A DNA stretch of 64,000 bases from Scheffersomyces stipitis CBS 6054 (lineage: Eukaryota; Ascomycota; Pichiomycetes; Serinales; Debaryomycetaceae). The notes beneath the pieces were generated by a model. The model was not told the DNA's origin. It searched no databases and worked only from the letters and a program-made list of their open reading frames with translations. Made by a program: the position numbers and the translations under genes. Below are positions 1 to 8,933 of the stretch, one piece after another. The DNA lies in assembly GCF_000209165.1 (NCBI RefSeq), contig NC_009047.1, forward strand, positions 1-64,000, given 5' to 3'. The stretch's first letter is position 1; each line of letters begins with the position of its first letter.

Positions 1-210
1 ACCGCAAGACGTGAAAAGATCCATACCGCAAGACGTGAAAAGATCCATACCGCAAGACGTGAAAAGATCCATACCGCAAGACGTGAAAAGATCCATACCG
101 CAAGACGTGAAAAGATCCATACCGCAAGACGTGAAAAGATCCATACCGCAAGACGTGAAAAGATCCATACCGCAAGACGTGAAAAGATCCATACCGCAAG
201 ACGTGAAAAG
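1..210. repeat. 24-bp tandem repeat, candidate telomere repeat at the chromosome end
   Basis: About 8.75 identical copies of a 24-bp unit with core ATCCATACCGCAAGACG run from the first base to 210. The + strand is A/C-rich (16 of 24), the composition expected of the C-strand at a left chromosome end. The complement contains GGTATGGAT, loosely like the GGTGTACGGAT core of known budding-yeast telomere repeats. The tract stops at 210 and joins the sequence starting CCCGTGCCGC. The same repeat and the same flank recur at 8702-8933. All 24 bases lack stops in several frames, so open frames here are not genes. The telomeric identity is an inference; a subtelomeric minisatellite is the alternative. 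Confidence 0.85.
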
Positions 211-1854
211 ACCCGTGCCGCTATTATACATCCGTGCCGCAACTATTAACTCACACCCCTTCGGTCACGTTATATCCTATTTGGGTCGCCTCAATTAACT
301 TCCGTGCCTCAACCAATAGCACGCATCAGTGGTCACGTTATGTCCTGCCCGTGCAACAATCCTAATATCTCGTATCTTTGGTCACGTTATGTCCTATTTT
401 GGGAGTGTTAAATACAGGACTGTTGGTCGAACTGATCTAACCATATCTCCGCTGCAGCAATAGATACGAATCTTGTCAGGTCACGTGAAAGACGCTTTTT
501 CCGCGAATCGGTGCAGGTCTGCTGCGAAGAATGTCGTAGCTCACATTCCTTCCTCGCATAGAATACCGCAATACTTATGAAAATGAGATAACATAGACCC
601 TAGGAATGTCCAGCTATTGAGGACTATGAATTGTTCATTCCTTATATCTTCTTATATTATGTTATTCCCTAAAAATCAAGAATATCCCCCTTCAAATGAA
701 CCATACTTTGTTTAATTATAAACTTTAATAATTTTTTCAAACTTTGGGGATCTCGCCTCTCTTTTATACCTCTCAGATCTCATTTTGGTAATACACGCAC
801 ATCAAATGCGCCTATACTTGTATCCACGTCTATATTGACTGCACATAATTCCCTGTCAATCAATTCTACTCATGTGATTCTAAATGGATAATCCTCCCTC
901 CAAATTCACAACAACTCAATAAAATACAACCCAATATAATACAATATCACTTTCACATTAATCCTACATCATGATATCCACAATAACTAACATTAAATAT
1001 CCATATTCTTACAATCTTAACTTTTCCCTTACCTTTATTACTTCTCTCAATTTTCTTGTATACAGAGATGTACTGATTGTCTTTCTGGAAAGAATGTGAA
1101 AAATAATATAAAAATATTTATTGCTGCAAAAAATTCCACTTACACTAAAAGTAGTACCATTTGAAAACCCTCATTAAATCAAGAAAGAATTCATCACATT
1201 TGAATCTTACAAAATTCTAATGCTCTAATGATAACCATTTAGAATATGGTCACATAGTTCTTGGTCACATGACACAACACACTAATATTGGAGCCCAAAT
1301 GTCTTTAATGTTGTTAGTGCACGAACATTAATCCTGCACCAGTTAAGAGTATCGTCAGAGAATGTTCATTACAATCCTACTTAGGGCGGTTATGGACATA
1401 CACTCTGATTAAAGGGATCCCATTGGACAGTTGAAAACCAGTGAAAAATTTTCAAGATGGACTCTGCCTTGCGACAGGCCCTATATTTAAATTGTAGCGA
1501 CTAGCCACGTCTTGGTTCATCGATCGGAACAAACAACGAGCCACCTAGGTTCATCGATCGAAAAACTAGGTTCATTGATAGGAATAAATAGACAGCGAGA
1601 AGAGAAGGTTTAAGATTAGGCACATTTTTTAACGTCAACATTACAATTCTGCAAGTAATTTATGTATTATTCCCGATTAGGTGAATTCCCTAAACTCTTT
1701 GTATATATGGCCCAAAATCCCACTTTTCTGCTTTATTTTATTAATAATCAATCTCTTTTATAATTGAAACAGTGGCGACTTTAGTTACAACTTCAAGATC
1801 ATCCTCCAGACCTTCCTGTGTTCAAATTAGTTAGTAACGTATACTAAAAGTAGA
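211..1854. other. Conserved leader of the subtelomeric unit and promoter region of the helicase gene
   Basis: No gene is seen. The first 420 bases hold degenerate repeats of GGTCACGTTATRTCCT (about 264, 331 and 381), next to the 24-bp tract. Bases 211-600 and about 640-1290 align with 8934-9330 and 9560-10178, so this leader is part of a duplicated unit. Three copies of GGTTCATCGATCG-like sequence lie at 1514, 1548 and 1569. A TATATAT at 1702-1708 lies 147 bases before the helicase ATG and may be its TATA box. The region 1003-1275 recurs in diverged form at 25290-25690. Confidence 0.6.
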
Positions 1855-4800
1855 ATGAATACTCAAGCACCAGGCTATTCAAGTCATAATCCAATAACTT
1901 TGGATCTGGGTCTGGACCTGGACCTGGACCAGAACTTCGAAGATGCTCTAGACGACTTCAGCCAAGTAGATATCAAATGCGAAAACTCCAATCTCGTTTC
2001 TACCGATGAGCATATTTGGTCGAGCCCTCAATCGTTTAGACGGAGCCTGCCATGTTCTTCAATGCAATCTACTCCAGCGAGGACAAATGTCAAAGACGAA
2101 CTTGACTACTTGGCCAAAAATTACTTTGTGTTTGTTGAGTCTCTAGGATACTTCTATCTGGAAAAAAGGCATTATTTTATCTCTTCGGATTCGAAATATG
2201 CCAGCTCCAAATTATATATAAAGTCAAAGCAAAGATTTCTTGACCTCATTAGCAAACTAACAAAACAATCACCTTATTACAACCAAATAGAACGCGAGTC
2301 AAATATTGTGAATGTGGCTACCATTCCAAGCCCTATCCCTGGCATTGAAGCCGAAGAATTTGCCTTCTGTGATTCCTGTAAGTACACCAGAAACATTGGT
2401 CACCTCCCAGTGAAATGTGCAAGTCATGGATACATGAGAAGGGGAGAAGGCTATAGAGTGGAACTGGGGGGTTTCTTTCTATTGAAGGAATTCCCACGTA
2501 TGCCTTCTTTACCTGCTACTCCTCCACCAAGCACTCCAAATGTGACTGCCCTGAGTCCAACCATACCTTGCTCTTCTCCCATCCATCGTCGATCTCGCTT
2601 CACCAATAGAGACTTAGAAGTAGAATACAAGGGCCCTCTTATCACCAAAATCTGTGTGAGAGAATCTGAGAATATGACCGCTGATGCCTTTTTGCAAAAA
2701 TACGCCAATATCATATACATTCCTGATATGGGGTTGTACTGGCACGAACATGAACGTGTGTTTTTGGATAGAAACTCCGAAATTGTTCACAACTCGTTGT
2801 CTTCTATCATTGACAAATGCAAGTTTCTTGAAACACACATGCATGCAGTAATGCTGAATTCCTACTACTGGTTTTTGTTAGCCAGCCCTAATACGCTGTC
2901 CGAGGTACAAATATGTCTTGAATGGTTGAAAGAACCCCTACATGGCTTATCACCTTCAAAGATCCAGTACTGCCCTAATTGTATCAATTCGGCTATCATC
3001 GATGACCATTGTGATGTCGATAACCTTAATGTTCTAACTGGGATGGGATACAGAATGGAGCTGGGGACTATTTTCTTATTAGCACTGGGTGGAGGAATGA
3101 CAGACATTTTGGAAGATCAACGAGAGGAGGCTCCCGATCTCGAATATTATGCCTCTGATTCTGGTGCTGTCTTCCTGAGCGATGAACAAGAAGCTGAGGG
3201 GTCAGTAGACTATGCTTCTGATATGGAAAATCTCACAGTAGATGGTCAAGAAGGTGACGAATTGACAGCAGTAAATGGAGAATCTGAGTCGGATACTCTC
3301 TTAGAAGATGAAGTTCAAGAAGGTGACTTTAGATCATTTGACGATTCTTCTGATTCGGATAATCTCTTTGTAGATGATGCACAAGAAGATGATGAAGAAA
3401 TGATTGACATTGCAATAGATAATGATACTGAATCGGATAATGACGAATCAGACATTTCAGCTTATGATACCTCCGATGATGGTCTTGATAATGAATATGA
3501 ACCAGAAGCAGATTTATTATATGACGAAGAAACTGTTAGGATTTCCACTGTTAGTGGATGGTCTCAGTTAAAAAAGAAGGGTATTTGTCAAATTAACAAT
3601 CTTCTTTGGCTGAGAGGACAACAACACTTCCTTGACATCACCTCCAGGGCTTTCAGGTCCTTTCTCATGGGAACAGTGTCAAATGCACAATATACCCAGA
3701 TGTTGGAAGATGTTGAGGAATGGGTCGATCTTATGCCTCAGTACTATAGAATTCCAATAGATACCAAGGGTAGAACATTTGAAATTCTCCGTCCCTTTCC
3801 CAGGCTTCCTCCAAACATACATACGTACTGTTCGGAATGTGGCTTTGTAATAGGATTCAACGAGAACAATGAAAACTTAAGAAGCTCTGCCCGTCATGCA
3901 AAGAATACTGGTCATGATAGATTCATCAGTCGAGAAGGGTATGCAATCAGGGCCGCAACGGGATTCAATCTCTTGGTAATATTGGGGTCAAGCGAATCAA
4001 TCAGTACGTGCGAATCGGAGGATGGCGATTATGATGACGAAGATATTGTTATTCCTTCATTCGACGATGGACTGGGTTCACCAGTCACACACCCTGAATT
4101 CATAGTGGAGCCGTATTCCACAGACGAAGAGGCCAGCGACTACGAACAAGAACCTGAATCTCTTCCACCTCCATCCAAGGAAGAAGAAATCGAGGTCTCT
4201 GAACTATTGAGATACTCCCATGGGTTAGTTTACGATCCTATCTTCTACTTGTACTACTACATAACAGAAGAGCGGTATGTTGACGTGAATTCAAAGTTTT
4301 TCAAAAACACATTGGAAGATATTGGTGACCACAAAAGCCGTATTCGAAACTTGGTGGACCGTGTCATTAGCACTCAAATCATTGACTCCAGCAAATTCGA
4401 GAAGAAAGTAACCAGAGGACACATCCACTGGGCCAAAGAATTGTCCAAAGTAGCTTACTCGAAGAAACTATGCTTTTGTAAACAATGCTATCAGATATTT
4501 AAAACAAAAACTGCGTTTTCCAGGCACAGGCGTGATTATGCGAGCATGGTCGGAAGAGAACATGCTGGTCATGACACAAGTGCGGATTTCAAAGGATACC
4601 TTTTGGAGCGACCAAAGGGCCTCTACTATGCAATAGGTATTCCAGATGATGTTGCTGAAGCCGAAGCTGCAGCTACTGTTGAAGAAATTACAGGTCTGAG
4701 TTCACAATGGGTTATGGGTGGGCCTGGGTGGACGGCGGAAGAATATGAAAGCAAAGTGAAATGGTTAGAGGTCAAGCTAGGTATGCTCCCCGACCAATTC

Positions 4801-7800
4801 TTGGCCAAGCACAACTACTTGCTAGTGAAGGAGCTTGGCTTATACTATGATTTCACGCAGAAGTGGTTCCGAAGTATAACACACAGGTTGCTGAGGAAGG
4901 TCTTCTTTGCCGACTTAGTGCTGAGCGTGAGGAGTGAGTTAATATCCTACATGCTCCACAATATGGATAGAAAGTATGAATACATGTTGGCACCCCGTCA
5001 CCAGCAGCAAGTTGCCACTTTGCAAGCAGCAGTAAAATATGACGGTCCAGTGGTGGCGGTGGAAAATGGCAACGGAGAGCATCTCGATTTCGAGTTGGTA
5101 GATAACTGCATACAGCCAACTAAATACTACATGTGTCATGTGTGTAAGTTCATTGCCCACCACTCCAGCGTTACCGCTCATATCAAACAAGCCAAGCACC
5201 AACGAGAAGAGGGACCTGAAAAGCATGTTGTGTATGGTTACAGTGTTCGGAATGTAGAGGCCAAGACAAACTACTTCCGAATTCAACTGAACCTAGCCGC
5301 TGGGTTTCACGAACCAACAGATAGCTCTGCGGAATTGCAAATTGTAGATCCATTTTTATCCAGATACAAAGCGCATGAGTATACAAAGTTCCGCTCATTT
5401 TTGAACATGGCTAATGACAAAAGATGGCCACGTTTGGTACAATTGTGCAAGAAATATGTAACGAAGAAAAGATTAGCTTTGAGTACCGGATCTTCTCTCT
5501 CAGCGCTCATCGATAACCCCAGGTTCTGTAGCACTCCAAACTCTGCCCTGCGATATGGACTCGCGCTAGCCAGATTCCTCTATGTTGCCATGAAAATGTG
5601 CGAGTTGAAGGAACACAAAGCAATGGAAGCGTTTGATCAAGTATTCTGTGCCAACAAAGAACAGGGATTACGAAGATTTTTCGGTCAAATGAAGATATTT
5701 GGCGCGTTCTGGTTGTTGTCTCCGGTGCTAGTGTTGCAGGAAGACGACCTAAACTACATGGACGATATCTTTATGAGCAGTCTAATGGTGTGTCTTCTTG
5801 ATGAAGGAGGAATAGGATTCAAAATTAAGTCGTACCGCTGCGATTTCTGCAGTGGCCTATCCTTTGCATTCAAATGTATAGCTGTGGACGTGATGAAAAA
5901 AGACAAGTCTTATGTCCATCCTTTTGTTGAGGATTGTAACAAGTCTGCTTCCATATCACTCAATTTCGGCCGATTTCGCAAGTTCAGTGCCGATGTACAC
6001 TCGTTGAGTCCTCGAACATTTGGAAGGACCATGAATGTGCTACGTGTTGGAGACATAATAAGAATAAATACATTTGAAGTTGGACTCAACGACATCAAAA
6101 AATGGGTCTATGATGCCATTCAGCAATATGTACTTGAAGTCGAGGAACTTTTCGTGGACATCAACATCACGCCAACTATGGCCATGCATGAGATGCTGGC
6201 AGCACAAAAACCAAGAGTTGTTGGAATGCCTCAAACTAGTTACAACTGGGATCAAAGGGACATCGACAGATGCTTGGAAATTAATCTGGTTGATAAGTAT
6301 GATGTCAAAAGTCTTCAGTGTTTCCGTCGCCGACTCTCTAGATTGAACAACTATTTTTTTTGTATGATCTTGTTGACGTGTGGGTCTCCGTATCGTTTAA
6401 CGGAATTATACCTGGTTCTTATTCGTAACGAAGAAAGATTGGGAAGTAATGTATTTGTTGCTGATGGGATGCTTGGCCTCTTTACCAACAATGGAAAGAA
6501 CAGTATGAAATATAGTCGAGAACGTCCTATTCTCAAGATGTTGCCCGAAGAGGTGTCAGAATGCTTGGCTCACTATATCTATTTTGTCCGGCCATTCGAA
6601 TACACTCTTGTTGAATACCAAGAACAAACCGGTTCATTGAGCCTCACAGAGTTTAAGAAACTAAGTGATAAATACAAGCTCCATTTGTTCATGGGAGAGA
6701 AGGGAATCAAAAGCAGTACTACTCTTGGAAAATCGTTCCGTAAGTTCATAAATAAAACAACTCCAAAGCTTAGAGGAATCATGTACGGTGAAATAAGACA
6801 AGTGCTTTCATATTTTGTTGGGGCGAACGTCTCTGGGATGATTGGGTTACAGATCAAGATTGACAACACCCTTGCCGAACAGGCTGGGCATTCGTTTAGT
6901 AGGTTTGTCGAAAGTTATGCCACAAATAGAGATGGCTACAATCATGTCATGCTTCAAAGAATGAGAGACTGTCTGGCAGCCTGGCATACCTGTTTGGAGA
7001 TGAGGACTCTTCAGATATTTACGCCTAGCATATTTACTAGGAACGAACCACCGAAATTGACAGGAGAGGAACTCTTGGAGGCAGGCAGAAAGATATTTGG
7101 ACAACAGTTTAGGTTCAAGGAGGGCCAACAACAGGCCACATCGGATGTAGCTAATTGCTTCAGTATGATGGTGGCTATTAATCTGGGAAAGACGACTTGT
7201 TGCATTATTGCGATGTTGGCAGAGCGTACTAACAGTCTTCGCCGGACCAATCGAGGTAAAAAGACTCACTGTGTTACGATATTTGTGGTACCTTATATTT
7301 CTACACTCAACTCCACCATCCGCCAATTAACAGAAAATTTCAAGGTGCATACGTATGATGGTTCTGTTGGACAGGTCAACAATTATGATGTTCTTTTGAT
7401 GCTGCTTGAAGACGGCCACCTTAGACATCTTGATTCGGTAGTCAGACATATTCAGTCTACTAATTATCGAGGCAAGACCTATCTCCGCCGGGTGGTGGTT
7501 GATGATGCACATATTTTGCAAATGAAACAATACGTGATAGAAGGAAACAAAAATGTACCAATAGTATTTTTGACGTCATTCCTTTCACAGAAGGAAGACG
7601 ATACGTTGAGTACATTATTTAATCTCGAATCCTTGGTGAGGGTGTCGTCACAGGAACCACTCTTGCCTCATAAAGAGTTCACTCTTTTCAAGAAGCCTAG
7701 TACCACGTCAATATGTCAGACGGTTATAGACAAAGTTAGGAGTTTGGGTTCGGCAATTGTGATTGCCGAGTCTTCTGATAAAGTGTCGTACTTGTTAAAT

Positions 7801-8187
7801 AGAATGGCCGTTGAGGTTCCAAGTATAGGTATCTATGGATCCCCAGATGCCAGAGCAGCTGCTTTAAATAAGATAGCCAGTGAGAATATCAGGGTTGTGG
7901 TTACTACGGCAGAGGCGATGGTTGGTCTTCATATGTTCAAACATACAACCGTCTTGTTTGCATATTCGATTAACAACCCGATAGAATTGCTTGTTGGCAG
8001 TCAATTGAGCAGTGGGAAGGTAGAAATGGTATTGCTCAACTTTTATTCGACTGAGTTTCAACGAGACTTATTGGACACTTGTGTTAATTTAATGATAATG
8101 AGACATATGCGTTTAACTGAACAAACTTGTTATGAGGCTGGTAAGGAGCGGTGTCATGCTTGTGTCAACAAGAGAAGACATGCATGA
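1855..8187 (+). CDS. Telomere-linked protein: five zinc modules, tyrosine-recombinase-like domain and RecQ-like helicase
   Basis: An intact 2110-codon frame. Residues 90-1200 hold five repeats of one module: an aromatic stretch, then a CxxC (near 172, 373, 659, 873 and 1093), a His pair in some, and a closing GYxxELGxxFLL-like strand. Acidic linkers separate modules 2-3 and 3-4. Residues about 1440-1700 resemble a tyrosine recombinase: R1514 in GSPYRLTEL, a GKNSMKYSRERPIL hairpin, R1648, H1679 and Y1688, with the nine-residue H-to-Y spacing of the family. Residues about 1750-2080 resemble a RecQ-type helicase: GKT at 1778-1780, DDAH at 1883-1886, LTS near 1906, VVTTAEAM near 2015 and a weak motif VI (QLSSGK, 2050-2055). 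A CxxC lies at the C-terminus. The family analogy is to fungal telomere-linked helicases and, for the middle domain, to Crypton-type recombinases. Residue 1777 is CTG, giving SGKT if CUG is Ser. The last third is duplicated at 10180-11830. Activity is unproven. Confidence 0.85.
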   Translation: MNTQAPGYSSHNPITLDLGLDLDLDQNFEDALDDFSQVDIKCENSNLVSTDEHIWSSPQSFRRSLPCSSMQSTPARTNVKDELDYLAKNYFVFVESLGYFYLEKRHYFISSDSKYASSKLYIKSKQRFLDLISKLTKQSPYYNQIERESNIVNVATIPSPIPGIEAEEFAFCDSCKYTRNIGHLPVKCASHGYMRRGEGYRVELGGFFLLKEFPRMPSLPATPPPSTPNVTALSPTIPCSSPIHRRSRFTNRDLEVEYKGPLITKICVRESENMTADAFLQKYANIIYIPDMGLYWHEHERVFLDRNSEIVHNSLSSIIDKCKFLETHMHAVMLNSYYWFLLASPNTLSEVQICLEWLKEPLHGLSPSKIQYCPNCINSAIIDDHCDVDNLNVLTGMGYRMELGTIFLLALGGGMTDILEDQREEAPDLEYYASDSGAVFLSDEQEAEGSVDYASDMENLTVDGQEGDELTAVNGESESDTLLEDEVQEGDFRSFDDSSDSDNLFVDDAQEDDEEMIDIAIDNDTESDNDESDISAYDTSDDGLDNEYEPEADLLYDEETVRISTVSGWSQLKKKGICQINNLLWLRGQQHFLDITSRAFRSFLMGTVSNAQYTQMLEDVEEWVDLMPQYYRIPIDTKGRTFEILRPFPRLPPNIHTYCSECGFVIGFNENNENLRSSARHAKNTGHDRFISREGYAIRAATGFNLLVILGSSESISTCESEDGDYDDEDIVIPSFDDGLGSPVTHPEFIVEPYSTDEEASDYEQEPESLPPPSKEEEIEVSELLRYSHGLVYDPIFYLYYYITEERYVDVNSKFFKNTLEDIGDHKSRIRNLVDRVISTQIIDSSKFEKKVTRGHIHWAKELSKVAYSKKLCFCKQCYQIFKTKTAFSRHRRDYASMVGREHAGHDTSADFKGYLLERPKGLYYAIGIPDDVAEAEAAATVEEITGLSSQWVMGGPGWTAEEYESKVKWLEVKLGMLPDQFLAKHNYLLVKELGLYYDFTQKWFRSITHRLLRKVFFADLVLSVRSELISYMLHNMDRKYEYMLAPRHQQQVATLQAAVKYDGPVVAVENGNGEHLDFELVDNCIQPTKYYMCHVCKFIAHHSSVTAHIKQAKHQREEGPEKHVVYGYSVRNVEAKTNYFRIQLNLAAGFHEPTDSSAELQIVDPFLSRYKAHEYTKFRSFLNMANDKRWPRLVQLCKKYVTKKRLALSTGSSLSALIDNPRFCSTPNSALRYGLALARFLYVAMKMCELKEHKAMEAFDQVFCANKEQGLRRFFGQMKIFGAFWLLSPVLVLQEDDLNYMDDIFMSSLMVCLLDEGGIGFKIKSYRCDFCSGLSFAFKCIAVDVMKKDKSYVHPFVEDCNKSASISLNFGRFRKFSADVHSLSPRTFGRTMNVLRVGDIIRINTFEVGLNDIKKWVYDAIQQYVLEVEELFVDINITPTMAMHEMLAAQKPRVVGMPQTSYNWDQRDIDRCLEINLVDKYDVKSLQCFRRRLSRLNNYFFCMILLTCGSPYRLTELYLVLIRNEERLGSNVFVADGMLGLFTNNGKNSMKYSRERPILKMLPEEVSECLAHYIYFVRPFEYTLVEYQEQTGSLSLTEFKKLSDKYKLHLFMGEKGIKSSTTLGKSFRKFINKTTPKLRGIMYGEIRQVLSYFVGANVSGMIGLQIKIDNTLAEQAGHSFSRFVESYATNRDGYNHVMLQRMRDCLAAWHTCLEMRTLQIFTPSIFTRNEPPKLTGEELLEAGRKIFGQQFRFKEGQQQATSDVANCFSMMVAINLGKTTCCIIAMLAERTNSLRRTNRGKKTHCVTIFVVPYISTLNSTIRQLTENFKVHTYDGSVGQVNNYDVLLMLLEDGHLRHLDSVVRHIQSTNYRGKTYLRRVVVDDAHILQMKQYVIEGNKNVPIVFLTSFLSQKEDDTLSTLFNLESLVRVSSQEPLLPHKEFTLFKKPSTTSICQTVIDKVRSLGSAIVIAESSDKVSYLLNRMAVEVPSIGIYGSPDARAAALNKIASENIRVVVTTAEAMVGLHMFKHTTVLFAYSINNPIELLVGSQLSSGKVEMVLLNFYSTEFQRDLLDTCVNLMIMRHMRLTEQTCYEAGKERCHACVNKRRHA

Positions 8188-8701
8188 AGTGTATTCGTTT
8201 TCATAATCGTATGTATGCTATTCTAAATAAAAAACCTCTTCTTTCGGTAAAAACAACTCAATCTTTTTACAACATTCATTGAAGATTAGGTACGTAAGTA
8301 ATACTACTGTCTCTGTCCCAGGGTGTTCAACCTCAATTGCATAATTATACTGCCACAGCGTGAAACGTCAACACTGCAATTTGAAAGCCGTGCCAACGGA
8401 GCGCAAAATTTTTCAAAATGTCAAATAGACGCAAGCGAGATTGTGCAACCTCGCCTATCGCAACGAATTTGTATGCGCCATAGTTAAATTATCCACATAG
8501 TGTGCAGGCGAGGTGCGTAGTGCGCCTGTCACGGGCAAAAAATCACACTTGCTGTGCAGTTCCGAGGTGCGTACTTTTGCCTGTCACGACTCAAAAAATA
8601 CGACATTCCGCGACATCCACAACATAAATGTCGTTTCGCACCCATTATTTAGCGCATACCTTACGTCACTTCCACAAACATCCATGAAAACTTGGCCCGT
8701 C
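8188..8701. other. Spacer between helicase gene and internal 24-bp tract
   Basis: No gene is supported. Two direct copies of a GAGGTGCGTA...CCTGTCACG...CAAAAAAT segment begin near 8510 and 8563, about 53 bases apart. A CGCCATAGTTAA word near 8475 recurs at about 12228, downstream of the second unit copy, so part of this spacer may be the distal edge of the unit. Confidence 0.5.
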
Positions 8702-8933
8702 AGATCCATACCGCAAGACGTGAAAAGATCCATACCGCAAGACGTGAAAAGATCCATACCGCAAGACGTGAAAAGATCCATACCGCAAGACGTGAAAAGA
8801 TCCATGCCGCAAGACGTGAAAAGATCCATACCGCAAGACGTGAAAAGATCCATACCGCAAGACGTGAAAAGATCCATACCGCAAGACGTGAAAAGATCCA
8901 TACCGCAAGACGTGAAAAGATCCATACCGCAAG
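8702..8933. repeat. Internal (interstitial) tract of the 24-bp repeat
   Basis: About 9.7 copies of the same 24-bp unit as at 1-210. One copy, at 8804, reads ATGCCGC instead of ATACCGC; the others are identical. The right edge joins CCCGTGCCGC, the same flank as at 210, but the repeat breaks off at a different phase (after CGCAAG rather than after GAAAAGA). This is how repeat tracts between tandem Y' elements in Saccharomyces behave, and it suggests that a unit was added onto an existing repeat end. Confidence 0.9.

Noticed and set aside
1..210. CRISPR-like array
   Set aside because: Direct 24-bp repeats have no spacers; this is a eukaryotic tandem repeat.
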